Assembly (NCBI GenBank): GCA_013368315.1
Contig: JAACJM010000112.1
Location: 216,062 to 280,061 of the forward strand
Direction: 5' to 3'
DNA length: 64,000 nt
Source of the DNA: Tetrapyrgos nigripes
Taxonomy: Eukaryota; Basidiomycota; Agaricomycetes; Agaricales; Campanellaceae
Made by a program: the position numbers and the translations under genes. Shown one piece after another: positions 12,439-24,100 of the stretch. The notes under the pieces were generated by a model. It saw only the letters and a list, made by a program, of their open reading frames with translations. It searched no databases and had not been told where the DNA came from. Positions within the stretch are counted from its first letter, which is position 1, and every line of letters starts with the position of its first letter.

Positions 12439-15028
12439 ATGAAGTCTTTCTCGCTTCCAATGCTTCGAGCCTGTTTCTTAACCACAGTCCTCAGTGGCGT
12501 GGCACAGTCTGCGTCGCTTTACACTGATCCCAATGATGTACCAACGAAGGAATACGACTTCATCGTGGTAGGAGGTAAGTTTCAAGACATATTTTCTGTT
12601 CGACTTTGGGCTGACTTGCTTTATCCTTCCAAGCCGGTACTGCAGGAAATGTCATCGCCACTCGGCTCACCGAAGATCCCACTAAACGTGTCTTGGTCAT
12701 TGAAGCTGGTATTGAGTGAGTATTACATCCATTTCCCGTCATTCTCAAGGTCATTCGTTCTGATTTTTCTGATTTTTTAATCATAATATTTTCAGCGATA
12801 CCGACGTCCTCCCCATTCACGTCCCATTCCTGGGGTTAAACAATGAAGGAAGCATCGTTGATTGGAACTTCACAACTGTCCCTCAGAAAGAGCTTAACAA
12901 TCGGACACTCTCCGTCCCAAGGGGATTTGTACTTGGAGGGAGCAGTAGCATCAGTAAGTCGCACTCTTCATGGAAAAGGAACGGACGGAATGAATTGGAT
13001 TATTCCAAAGATTTGATGATATGGACTCGTGGCTCAAGAGACCTCTGGGATCATTATGCCAAGGTTACGGATGACTCGGGCTGGAGCTGGAACGCGCTGA
13101 AGAAATACTGGAACAAGGCGAGTACATACCTGGACTGAACAGCAGTACCACCGTAATAAATGTCTTTCTTTAACTACACATTGTTCACAGGTTTCTACAC
13201 TCGTTCCATCCACCTCATATCCTGACATTCCACCACCGCCTCCAAACAACCCCACTTTATCAAACGGAAACGGACCTGTCCAAGTCACCCGAGCTAATTT
13301 CCCAAACGAGCTTGATGACAAAGTGATCAACGGGAGCATGATTTTGCAACAGGAGATTCCACACTCAAGATTCAAGTATACCGTGGATATGAATACAGGG
13401 AATAGTATTGGATTCGGTGAGTATAAACTAGGTCAGTACCATGACGGTGACCCCTAGCTAATCCATCACCTCAGGATACACCCAAGAAACCACTGGACAT
13501 GGAGAACGCAGCTCTTCTGCCACTGCTTATCTTCATCCAGCTTTGAACAGCAACCGAAGTAATCTTGACGTCTTAATTCAGACGAGGGCGATGAGGCTGT
13601 TGCAGTCCAAGAATAGCGCGTCGAATTCGTCGAGTGTTCCTCATTTCAATCGAGTGGAGGTCGCTCAGAGCGTTGATGGTAAGTACTCCACTCCTTGGAT
13701 TAATATTGGATCTTGCACTCAACAGTCATTTTCGTATCTGCAGGCCCTCGGTTCAAATTCAGGGCCAGAAAGGAAATCATTTTGAGTTCTGGAGCAATAG
13801 GTGAGCTTCTCTCGTTCAGTTCATCGCCAACTTAGCGGTAAACTTTGATAAGGAACCCCTCAATTACTCCTCTTAAGCGGAGTGGGGCCCAAGCATGAAC
13901 TGAAACAGTTGGGAATTGACGTTGTCGTGGATAAACCCGCCGTAGGTAAGTACTTTGCGACCTTTATAGAGAACAATGCCAAAATTTCTCGCTCAGGCAA
14001 AAATCTACGCGATCACCCCCTGCTCTCAACGATATACAACGTCAATTCCAACCAAACTTTCGACGATATTACGAGGAATCCCGCATTGCAGCAACAACTC
14101 CTCGAGCAATGGCAAAATAATAGGACTGGGCTGTTTGCCAATACGCCGGCGAGTGTTCTAGGTATGTAAGCACTTGCCAATCCATGGACAAGAGGATTGT
14201 GACGTTTTTGTCAGGATTCATGAGATTGCCGAAGGATCAATTGAATGGGGTAAAAGACCCTGCGTCTGGTCCTCATGCGCCACATCTTGAAATGGTGTTC
14301 GTAGTGAGTATAACCGTTCAAGTTGACTGATCAATAGTGATCAACCTTTATGATCAGGATGGCTTCTTACCTCTCTTTCAACCATTACCTGAAACCGGCC
14401 ATTTCATCGCCGTCCTCAACTCTATCGTTGCGCCAAAATCAGGTGAGTACCACTAGAATTTGCCAACGAGAATATATTGTCAATGATCGTTTCCTGTGTT
14501 TCTCCATTTCAATTATTAGCGGGGTCATTGACTCTCGCATCCGCTAGTGGAGGAACGTTCACTCATCCCCTCATCGACTACAACATATACGGCAACTCCT
14601 TCGACATCCAAGCAATGCTTCAAGCAATCAATGACACCGAAACTTTCCTCTCTACGCCTCCTTGGACTCAAGATGACTTCATCATCTCAGTCTTTGGACG
14701 GAATTCTACCAGTATCGGTACGGAGGCAGAGAAAATAGCGTTCATGAGGGACAATACCATCACTCTCTTCCATCCTGTTGGGACGGCAAGAATGGGAAGC
14801 AAACAGGGGGATGTTACGAATTCGAGGCTACTAGTACGAGGTGTGAAGGGAGTTCGGATTGTTGATGCGAGTGTTTTTGTGAGTCCTGTTTTCTCAAGAC
14901 AAATCTGAAGTAATTCTGATATACATATCTGTCAGCCTACCATACCGGAATGTCACCCTCAAGCAGTGGTGTATACCTTGGCCGAACGAGCGGCGGATAT
15001 AATCCAAGAGGATCATGGAATGTTGTAA
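12439..15028 (+). CDS. Secreted GMC oxidoreductase (aryl-alcohol oxidase-like), intact, 13 exons
   Basis: FAD-dependent glucose-methanol-choline family enzyme, probably extracellular; substrate class is inferred. Exons: 12439-12574, 12634-12715, 12796-12953, 13011-13117, 13191-13416, 13475-13678, 13744-13800, 13853-13945, 13997-14161, 14215-14303, 14358-14442, 14520-14878, 14936-15028. They join in phase to 1854 nt, 617 residues plus TAA. The N terminus is a signal peptide (hydrophobic, roughly residues 1-25). The dinucleotide-binding GAGTAG follows at 45-50, a GGSSS turn near 121-125, and the two catalytic-site histidines are in FHPVGTARMG (His552) and PECHPQA (His594). Length is usual for the family. 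Intron 4 (13118-13190) has a GC donor; the others are GT-AG. The ATG at 12439 is chosen because it starts the signal peptide. Inverted-repeat elements flank both sides. Confidence 0.93.
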
Positions 15029-15093
15029 ATTGACGCCTTTTTTTTTCACGACCATCGACGCGTCGTGCCCCTATTTTGGGGAGTATACTAGTC

Positions 15094-16003
15094 TCTTGTC
15101 TAACTGTACTAATTACCAAACATCTCAATGTAAGGAAGATTTTGATTGCTAATTATAATCAGATAGCTACACAAAAGCACTGATTATGAAGTGGTTGTGG
15201 GCTAGCGCTGACGCGTGGCGAGTATGAGGCCATAGCGCCAGCACTTCAAGCCCATAATGTACGCATTATTTTATTAGACTTTGTACCAGAAATCCCCATA
15301 CAAAGTTACACAAATTCATGTTAATTTGTTCACTTCTTCATACGTGTTGCGTTAATGTCCTAGTTTCACGGAGTCACATAAGAGAGGTTGAGAAACACCA
15401 ATTCGTTGTAGACATATGCTGTACAAGGATAGACGCAAAATAGCCTAAGCAGTAAGCATCCCAAACAGCCAAGGTGTGGGAGAGCTTCATGGTGGTACTA
15501 TGAGAGAGGAAAAAACGAGATATATGTATTAGACCCCTGTAGCGGAAAGAAATAGACGGCTGTAGAAAACGCCGTGAAATTGAGACTAGAGGCGGAATGG
15601 AAGAGGGAGCCTGAGTGAGAAATTCCGCAGTCTGTCTGGCTGCGATTGCGAACGTTCGGTCTGATTGGAAAGGTAATGTTGCCTTCGGAAGTGATCGTGG
15701 CCTAGTTTACACAAGGCCAAAGGGTCTAGTGTATCCCTGTCAATCACGCAACGCGTATGAAGAAGTGAATAAATTAACATGAATTTGTGTAACTTTGTAT
15801 GGGGATTTCTTGTACAAAGTCTAATAAAATAATGCGTACATTATGGGCTTGAAGTGCTGTTTCTATGGCCTCGTACTCGCCACGTGTCAGCGCTAGCCCA
15901 CAACCACTTCATAATCAGTGCTTTTGTGTAGCTATCTGATTATAACTAGCAATAAAAATCTTTCTTACATTGAGTTGTTTGGTATTTAGTACAGTTAGAC
16001 AAG
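15094..16003. mobile_element. 910 bp foldback element with about 260 bp terminal inverted repeats
   Basis: Left arm 15094-15357 and right arm 15743-16003 are inverted copies with few differences; the outermost sequence is CTTGTCTAACTGTAC and its complement. The roughly 385 bp centre (15358-15742) encodes nothing I can support. No target-site duplication is obvious. It starts only 66 bp after the GMC stop codon, so the GMC transcript probably ends at or inside it. Confidence 0.8.
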
Positions 16004-16049
16004 GGCATCACTTGTAGAAGGTGATGACTGGTGCCTTTTGAAAGGATTT

Positions 16050-16409
16050 TTAAACAGAAAATAAGAAAGGTTTCAACTCCTCAGGTAGGTTAAACAAGAG
16101 GAGGAGTTTCTTGAGAGGGTTAACGGGGGGACCCAGTTCTCCATGCAAGATAGGGTCAGCAGGGTTTTCGGCAGATGTGACATATTGCAGGGTAATGGAC
16201 ATGTGAAGAGGAAGAATGATGTCGTAGATATGATGGATAGAATGATTGATCCACACGTTAGGGCTGTGATCCTTATTGACAGCTCCGATGGTATCTTGGT
16301 TATCAGAATGTACCAGGAGGTTAACGTTCTGGTAGCCGAAGCCCTCAACAAAGTAAAGCATTCCTGCTCCCGGAGGAGTCAACGACCCTTCCGCATGTTG
16401 TGATTCCAA
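16050..16409 (-). pseudogene. RNase H-like fragment of a DIRS-type retrotransposon
   Basis: The frame encodes an RNase H-like segment of the kind found after the reverse transcriptase of fungal DIRS/tyrosine-recombinase elements: LVHSDNQDTIGAVNK, followed by ENPADPILHGELGPP near the C terminus. Only this segment remains; no reverse transcriptase or tyrosine recombinase is visible. It abuts the foldback on one side and the LINE on the other, so it is probably a truncated remnant. Confidence 0.6.
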
Positions 16410-17722
16410 TGAAGGGAATAGGGGGAATAGCGGACCAGCTGCTGGTAGGAGGGTATTGCTGGAGAACTTGACGAGACAGTATCAGGAGACCGCCCAGACT
16501 CATACTGATACTGAATCCTCTTCCCCACAACCTTGTGAACAATTACAGCAGCACTCGCACACCAGGAGTATAAATCAAAGACAAAATAATAATGAACTAT
16601 TACATCCCAATGACCTTCAAAATCTTGAGGAGCAACTCAACGTCATCCTGAATAGTCAAGATAAGGCAAATCCGACACTCATACCCCCTAGAAACATGGA
16701 GGAACAGTTAATGGAGACATGGGGAATGCATACCTATGATGAAAATTACGAAAGAAATATGAACAGCATAAATAATTTCATAGATCAAATCGAAACAGCA
16801 ATTCGTATAAGGGCAACACGCCCAGTCCCAACACCCACTCCCCCTGCCTCTATGACCCAACCCGAGGTGCACCTACCTCGGCAAACACGCCGAACAGTTG
16901 TGAGGATAGGAAAGAAGACGAAAGCATCAATCAAAGTGGCATCTCTAAACATTCGGGGCTATGGTCCGAATGAAAACCTGGATGACACAGAAAATAAATG
17001 GAACTATATTAAACAGTTTATACGACAGAAACAGATTGGAGTCCAGGAAGCACACATGGACGAAGACCGGCGTTGTGAAGTCGAGGAGAAATTTTCAAGA
17101 CGACTGGTAAGACAATCATCTGCTGATCCGGATCGACCAAGAGGCAAAGGGGGCGTCGCTATAGTCCTAAACAAGCAATTAGTAGACGCGACAGTACTGG
17201 AGAAGAAGGAAATCATCCCGGGAAGAGCCCTCCTCATCAGAATTCGCTGGGATAACAGTCGCCAACTAAAAATACTAGTGGTATACGCACCAAATGTATC
17301 TCGCTCCAATGGAACTGAAAATGCCCAATTCTGGAACACCTTACGGAAATTCTTCGAACGAAATCCTACCAAAAAACCAAATATAATGGCAGGGGATATC
17401 AATATGGTCGAAGCTGGAATGATTGACCGGCTACCTGCTTGAGACGATCCAGAGGAAGCCGTTGATGCACTGGACAACTTCAAAATGGAAACACAGCTGA
17501 GAGACGGCTGGAGAGACATATACCCTGACTCCAAAGCTTATACCTTCCACCAAGAAGCCACAGGTTCCCAATCTCGAATAGATCGGATATACGCAACTGA
17601 CCCAATCTTAAATGCATCCAGAGAATGGAAAATAGAACTGACCGGAGTACCAGGCGCTGACCACTGGATGGTATCGGTCTTAGCATCCTACACAGAAGCC
17701 CCAACAATAGGCAAGGGGAGAT

Positions 17723-18016
17723 TGTTGGAATTCTATATCATTATATCAATTTATACTTACAACAATCCACTTGTATCCACATACACACCACCTACTTTCC
17801 ACTATGCTCCATACTTATATTGTTTCTTACATCATAGTAACCACTGTGCTATATTTACAGACTCACTCAGCCACAGTAGCTAACAGTATATAAGTTTGTA
17901 AAAGTAGATACTATCATCATGCAATTGCAGTAAGCTGCAAGCGCAATACACTATTATCAGCTCCATATTATGTGGTCTATGACCTCACTATGAATTACTT
18001 TATTGTAATTCCTACA
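17723..18016. mobile_element. Solo LTR, 294 bp, TSD GAGAT
   Basis: Begins TGTTGGAATT and ends AATTCCTACA, with 5 bp direct repeats GAGAT at 17718-17722 and 18017-18021. It interrupts the LINE frame exactly; excision with one GAGAT restores the reading. The internal retrotransposon is absent here, as after LTR-LTR recombination. Confidence 0.92.
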
Positions 18017-19049
18017 GAGATGGGCAATCCCTGGGCGCATCATAAAAGACAAAACATTCATGCAATATGCCCTGAAAAGAGGTCGAGAAACTGACCGAGA
18101 ATTAGAGCAAATTGATAGTCTCGGACGCACTGCTGACCGAAATGCGCAATTAGTATGGTATAAATATTTAAAAAAATGTCCTTGAAGAGGCCCGAAAACG
18201 CCAACGCATTGTGGTACCTAGGACAGAGCGTCAACTAAAGGAACTAAAGGATAAATTAACACAGGTCCATAACGACAGGAAACTTACCGAGGAAGAATGA
18301 GTCGAAACGTCATCAGCCCTGTCCAATGATATCACGGTGTTAGAAAGAAAACGCTTCCAAGAAAAGAGAAAGGACAGGGCAACTCGTAACCATATTGAAG
18401 GAGAACAGATATCCAGATATTGGTCAAGTTTGAATAAAGAAAACAAACCGAGGGATATAATTTATGCCCTAAAGAAAGAGACACCTAACGAAGAGGGCTG
18501 GTATGAGACATCAGCAAATGGCATGGCAAAGAGGGCGTGAGACTACCATGAAAAGCTACAGAAGGAAGGACAACCAAAAGATAATGACCACCAGAGACAA
18601 AAGGAGATAGTGACAGAGAAAGTGCTCAGTAATTTAAATACGCGGCTAACGGAAGAACAGAAGACTCACCTGGCTGTGAGATGCGACCGAAGTGACATAG
18701 TGACTGCACTCCTTAGTGGAAAGAACTACACATCCCCAGGCATTGATGGTGCCACCTATGAACTTTGGAAGGCAATATATTCACGCTATCTCGAAGATAC
18801 GAAAGTGAATAGACCCGCATTTGACATTATAAATCTTATGAAAGCAGCCTTTAACGACATTGCGAAGCACGGAGTTGTTGAGAGTACTCACTTTGCAGAT
18901 GGGTGGATGTGCCAACTCTATAAGAAAAACAACAAATGTGCACACTTCTAAACACAGACTACTAGATATTTACTAAGGTCTTGGCGACTAAGTTTGGTAA
19001 GGTAGCCCCTGACCTCCTACATCATAACCAGGCTGGCTTTGTGCCAGGT

Positions 19050-19548
19050 AGTGATGTGCGGGCCGGGCTTGGGCTCGGGCTGGGCTCGGGCTCACCAAAA
19101 ACCCAAGCCCGGGCTCAGACTAGGATTATGTCATCGCTCAAAAAGTCGCGATCGAAGTGTTGGATAAGTCTGAAGTTAAGTTTGTATTATAGACAAAGTG
19201 AACTACTGACCTACATTAAGCATTTACTGACCCAAAACCAACATTATTGGTGCCAACAAGTGGTGGATAACAGCTGGGGATGACCCAGGAAGATGGTTAG
19301 ATGCTGAGAAACTGTAAAGTGGTGCGAGAACTTGGTGAGAATGCCTGCAAAAAAAATTTTCAACTATTTATTGACAATTTTTATTGGTCAGTAACAGGTC
19401 ACTAAGTGTCGCTGAAAGCCCGGGCCTGAGCTTCGGGCTCAGGGCTTTCAGAAATCAAGCCTGAGCCCTCAGGCCCTCAAGCCCTCCTCAAAGGCCGGGC
19501 CGGGCTTGGGCTGGGCTCGGGCTTCAAGCCCAAGCCCGCACATCACTA
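19050..19548. mobile_element. hAT-type MITE, 499 bp, TSD GTGCCAGG
   Basis: Terminal inverted repeats TAGTGATGTGCGGGC and GCCCGCACATCACTA, with an 8 bp target-site duplication GTGCCAGG (19042-19049 and 19549-19556), the hAT hallmark. The subterminal regions are GC-rich repeats of GGGCTTGGG and GGGCTCGGG type. No coding capacity. It splits the LINE between the codons for VPG and RQI. Confidence 0.93.
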
Positions 19549-19878
19549 GTGCCAGGAAGGCAAATCAGTGACCAAACAAAATTAATCAGAATGGTGATGG
19601 CATCAGCTGAGAAAACAGGACAGAATGAACTGATTATTTCCCTTGATCAAGAGAAGGCTTATGATAAGATAGACCATGAGTACCTCTGGGAGACACTAAA
19701 GAAATTCGAACTCCCAAGAGAGTTTATAGAAACGATACAGTATCTCTATGAGACAGCAAAAACATCAGTGATGGTAAATGGAGTGTGAAGTGAGACTTAT
19801 GATGTAATACGAGGAGTTAGACAAGGAGACCCCCTATCTTGCCTAATATTTGATCTAGCTATAGAACACTTAGCCGCA

Positions 19879-19939
19879 ATTACGAGGCCGAATGAAATGA
19901 GGTTGAGTTTATTACACTCGACTTCTGCTTGTGGCTATG
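19879..19939 (-). repeat. Dispersed terminal repeat R1, copy b (inverted)
   Basis: Starts ATTACGAGGCCGAA and ends GTGGCTATG, the reverse complement of the R1 repeat at 10825, 42532 and 63532. Its outer edge coincides with the loss of the LINE reading frame, which suggests the element inserted into, or truncated, the LINE here. Confidence 0.6.
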
Positions 19940-21097
19940 CTTAAACAGTCCCGTCTATCTGCCCGATAAACAGGTTTGGACCGATTTTATCTGTGTGGCT
20001 GTGTATTTTCCTTGCCCGTTCTCCTTATCAGAGGCTAACCTGCCACTTTTTCACCTGCAAAATCCTTTGAGGGCAGTGCTCCAACAGGCGCGTCTACATA
20101 TCTTTTAGCGGCGGCTCAAAAGATGTCTCCTCTCAACTCTCTTTCCTAATGGCAGCGCCCTTCAATTCTTTTTACTAATTAATAACTAATGCTGTCAAAC
20201 CCATTCTGCTCAGCTTTATTTTTCGTTTTCTGTCCACTTGAATGCTTTAAGACTGCCTATCGCAATTGAGGATGCTAGACAATTCATCGCGCTAGAACCC
20301 TGAGTCTTAAAGATGACTGCTACCGAGTACACCAGGCGACTCATGGTGCTATGACCCTGCTCCCTGCATCTTGTAGATGGTAGCAAAGGACAGAGGCATA
20401 GGGAGAAGGATATGATCTTAGCTATGTCCGCAGTACTTCTCTACTTTTTTTTCTTTGACCTCATTCTATGTTAGCTCTGAATAAATGATATTAATAAATA
20501 CGAAAGGCGGCAAATACAATTGATACTAATCCTCATGGTTGACAAAACGTCTAAATTGAGGAGGCACTCTGACATGGACACTAGAACCATCTCTTCTGCG
20601 TGGGCCTGGTTTTCACACCAGAAGATGCAACGTGCAGTATGGGCAATCAGTAAGATGTAGATCCAAAAGTTATCTGAACAAATGCTCAGGGCAAGAGTAT
20701 TTAGGCTCAAGAAGAGCAGAAAGAGTTATCAATGACTACTACCCTCATCCTCAACACTGTACTATTATACATTTGTCATGGGAGACACCATCTATCCAGT
20801 CCATAGTATGCCTAGAGGGAACACCACCATCTGCAGCAAGCATATTGAAAAATTTTTCACCGCGTTCTCTATGTTTGAGGGAGAAATCACTTAGTATTCA
20901 CGAATAGTACATTCGAATTGTGAAAAAATATAATTATGACTGCCTCACAAGCTGTATCTCTGGGTCCATTATCAGCCTGCACAGATTTAGATGCGGGTAT
21001 GAAAAATCTGCAGACACCCTGCAGACACCCAACTATCATCACTACTAACTCATTCATTGTCAAAACCATTTTTTTGTCAAGTTCTACTACCTACTAT
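19940..21097. other. Unassigned stretch following the R1 terminus
   Basis: No recognisable gene. It may be the body of the R1 element, but I see no matching second terminus before the Helitron fragment. An open frame at 20632-20907 has no recognisable domain. Confidence 0.35.
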
Positions 21098-21172
21098 GGA
21101 TCCGCGTCAGATTTTTTTGAAAAATTTGGCTGGGGTGGCATCATAAAATAACGATACCTATAAATAGTAATT
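21098..21172 (+). repeat. Dispersed repeat, copy 2 (first copy at 9378)
   Basis: Same ordered motifs as 9378-9451. The helicase frame stops being recognisable at this border, so the repeat marks a breakpoint. Confidence 0.45.
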
Positions 21173-21174
21173 GT

Positions 21175-24100
21175 AATACTTGACACCATCCAGATTATCT
21201 CTGGCTTTCTTAATACCTGTATCCTCTGTGGAAGCTCTGGAGAAACCAAGCAAGGAATGATAAGTTGTTCCATGAACCAGTGCTGCTGCAGTGCCTGTTG
21301 GTGCACAAACAACCATTGAATGTCCTTCTCCTTTCTCATGAAAAAATCAACGCAAAGAATGTATGACCTTGCTTTTACCGGTACCACCCATACCACCTAG
21401 ATACATTTTCAAAGGTTTGAATTCGGCAGATGTAGAATGATTTGTAATAATCTTAAATGCTCGCTTTTGTTCCTCGTTTAGAGTCTCATCTGTAACAATG
21501 CTGTCAGATAGAAGCTGTTCTTCAGCTATCTGACTTTGAAAGTCTCTGTCTATATATGACAAATCTTCAAAAACCACTTCATTCCATCTAGTGAAGTTGT
21601 TCTTATGTTTGTCTCTACTTTCACCATTGTTATCTGAGTTCTGTTTCATGTTCAATAGAGCTTTACTCCTCTCTTCAGCAACCTTATGCTTCCAAGTTGT
21701 TGCATCAGGACAAAAATTCTCAACAACATTCTTGAGCTTGTATTTATCAGAGTGAGAATCTAGAATGCCTGACATATCCATAGCCTTGTATATCTGGTCA
21801 TTCAGTACTTGATTCCTGATGGGACTATTGTTTGGTAGTAGATCTTCTGTATTGAAATCATACAAATCTTCAACAGCATCCTGGTTACATGCATCATTCA
21901 CAGTAGAGAGGAACTCATGCATTGCTGCATCATCAAGATCATCTATATCAAAACCTGGTACATTGTGGCTAACAGGCTGACCCTGTTTTCCTAAAGCATT
22001 ATAATCATCCTGGGCATCATAGCATTCATATCTCAAGCTGAAGTTTGCCATCAGTTTCTTTTCTAAGTCAGTGAAAACATGAGAGTTGAAGGCATCTTCC
22101 CATGTTTGGCCCACCTGTCTCAATTCTGAACCATCTCTCCATGGTTTAAAGAGTGACAACATTACACAGCAGTAATATTCATGATCACCTTTGTCACTTC
22201 TTGGCAATGTCCTCCCTATGAAGTTTAATGCCCTTTTACTCAAGTTGTTGTACCTTCCTAAGCTATGTGAATGCTGCTAACGAGCTTTACACACCCCATC
22301 AACAAGACAAGCTGTACCAAAGCTGGACAGGTGTGAGTAATATTTGAGCTTTCACCACTTTTAGACTTTTGCAGTACAGCAAGTATGCATGTCTGATCTA
22401 AATGCCAGATCATCACACTCTTGTTTATATTGGGCTTGCCACTCAGAAACTCTCAAGCATGAGTCACACCCTCTAATACCTGAACATGAACACACATCAG
22501 GAGGAGGTGGTGTAGGCAATGTGAGTGTAGGGTCTTCATAAACTGGTTTGGTCTTGTTTAAAATGATCTGTTCATTTATCTCTGTGCTGTTACCAGTCTC
22601 AAATTCACCAACGTAACATGATTCCAGATAGGTGACCAGTGCCTTAATGAAAGCAGAATCATTTTTAAGTATTCTTTCTCTTATTTCATGGGGGCTCATA
22701 CTAGATGCAATCCATAACAAGAGATGGAGATGAAGAGTTAGGTGACCCTGTTGCTCAACGGTACCATAATAGGCTTCTGTTTTCCCATATAGACCATTGT
22801 ACTTATTGTCCACCCCTAGGACATGTTTGATAAATACTCTGACCATAAAGTCAAAGAACCTGGCTGCTACAACAGGATTTTGTTTGATAAGTCGCTCTCT
22901 TAACTTCTTGTCTTGAATATCAATGTCTGCGAAATATAAACATATGGGATGGTTCACATCAGCTGGAGATATTGTAATGAACCAGGATGGTAAACCAATC
23001 TTGTTGATCAAAGACCAAACCTTGTTTCTCATATGTTTTTTTGAGGTAACAGAACCTTGTACATGTGAAGCACCTGCATCAACATCATTTATGAGCTGTA
23101 AACATACTTTCTCCTGCTCATTAGCAGGCACCACATGCTCTTTATTCTTAAACCTATTGTACATATTGTCCAGCACTTTACTGTCAATGTTGTGAATGCG
23201 ATTTGCAATCTGATTGATATTTTTTCTATGCGTCATTATAAAGCCACCATCATTGCTTTGTTTCATCTGCTCAATATTGAAAGCAATGATAGAAAAGCTA
23301 GGTTTCAATTGGAACCTTTTGTCATGGTACAGAAGATAAAATTTTTTGTGAGCAGTCTGACCCATACGTGATGTTTGCATTGAGTTATTTATAACCACCC
23401 AAACCATAAGGAAAGAGGTGAGGATACATCATGGGGAAGAGGGAAGGGTTGTGGAAAGTTGGGACAGGTTTTTCATCATGAGCTACAAATAGTATGTTCT
23501 TCTTATTCTCTTTTAAATGTTTCATTGCAGCCACTCGCATCTCACGAGATGTCATGTTTCCAAATTCTTCCCCTGTAAGGCCATGGACACTGACAGGGCA
23601 CAAGCCTGTCTCTGTTCCTTCATCTTCAATTTCTTCATTGATAGCTGAAGTTAAAGCATCTTTGTTAAACTCTTGTTGATGATATTCATAATCAATAGGT
23701 ACAGATTCTTCATCATATGAACTGAGATTCTGTTCTGAAATGATAATGTCTTGATAGTCTTTGTGGTTAAGTTTCAGCCACTCCAATGCCTTTTTAACTA
23801 CAACCCTTCTTACCAGCAACAGTGTGTCTCTCAACTGCTCAGGTGTAAACATGAATGCAATCATTTCCTCTAACTCATCTCTACCTGGAGGCAGTATATC
23901 ATATATCTTGTCAACAGGATTAGAAAAGCACATGATATTAGCTTTCATCTTATATCTACCAGAAGCCACTTTAACTAAGCACCTGCTATGTCTTACTCTT
24001 GCTATCAATATTTTCTCCGCAAAACGAAGGTCCTTGAGTTCATCTGGTACATTTCCAATCTGAAGCCCTTGGTGGCATTTTATTCTTGCCCAAGTTATTA

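Larger units (their letters stand above)
16456..19880 (+). pseudogene. Non-LTR retrotransposon (Tad/L1-like LINE), decayed and twice interrupted
   Basis: An N-terminal low-complexity region leads into an AP-endonuclease domain (SLNIRGYG, then QEAH, GDIN and SRIDRIY; about 16930-17590), followed by a linker and reverse transcriptase (NQAGFVPG at 19030, SLDQEKAYDKIDHEYL near 19650, VRQGDP near 19815). The catalytic F/YADD box lies beyond the break at 19880 and is missing. TGA stops occur at 17440, 18298, 18538 and 19786; a one-base frameshift lies near 18175. Removing the solo LTR (17723-18016) and the hAT MITE (19050-19548) restores reading across both junctions, which confirms them as insertions. 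Confidence 0.88.

Noticed and set aside
17004..17534. Minus-strand frame of 176 codons overlapping the LINE endonuclease
   Set aside because: Shadow of the LINE coding strand; it has no domain of its own.
4582..19880. TGA recoded as Arg or another residue, which would make the many TGA stops harmless
   Set aside because: The copia RT/RNase H frame ends at its normal C terminus with TGA, and TGA also ends other frames. Independent frameshifts in the same elements indicate ordinary decay.
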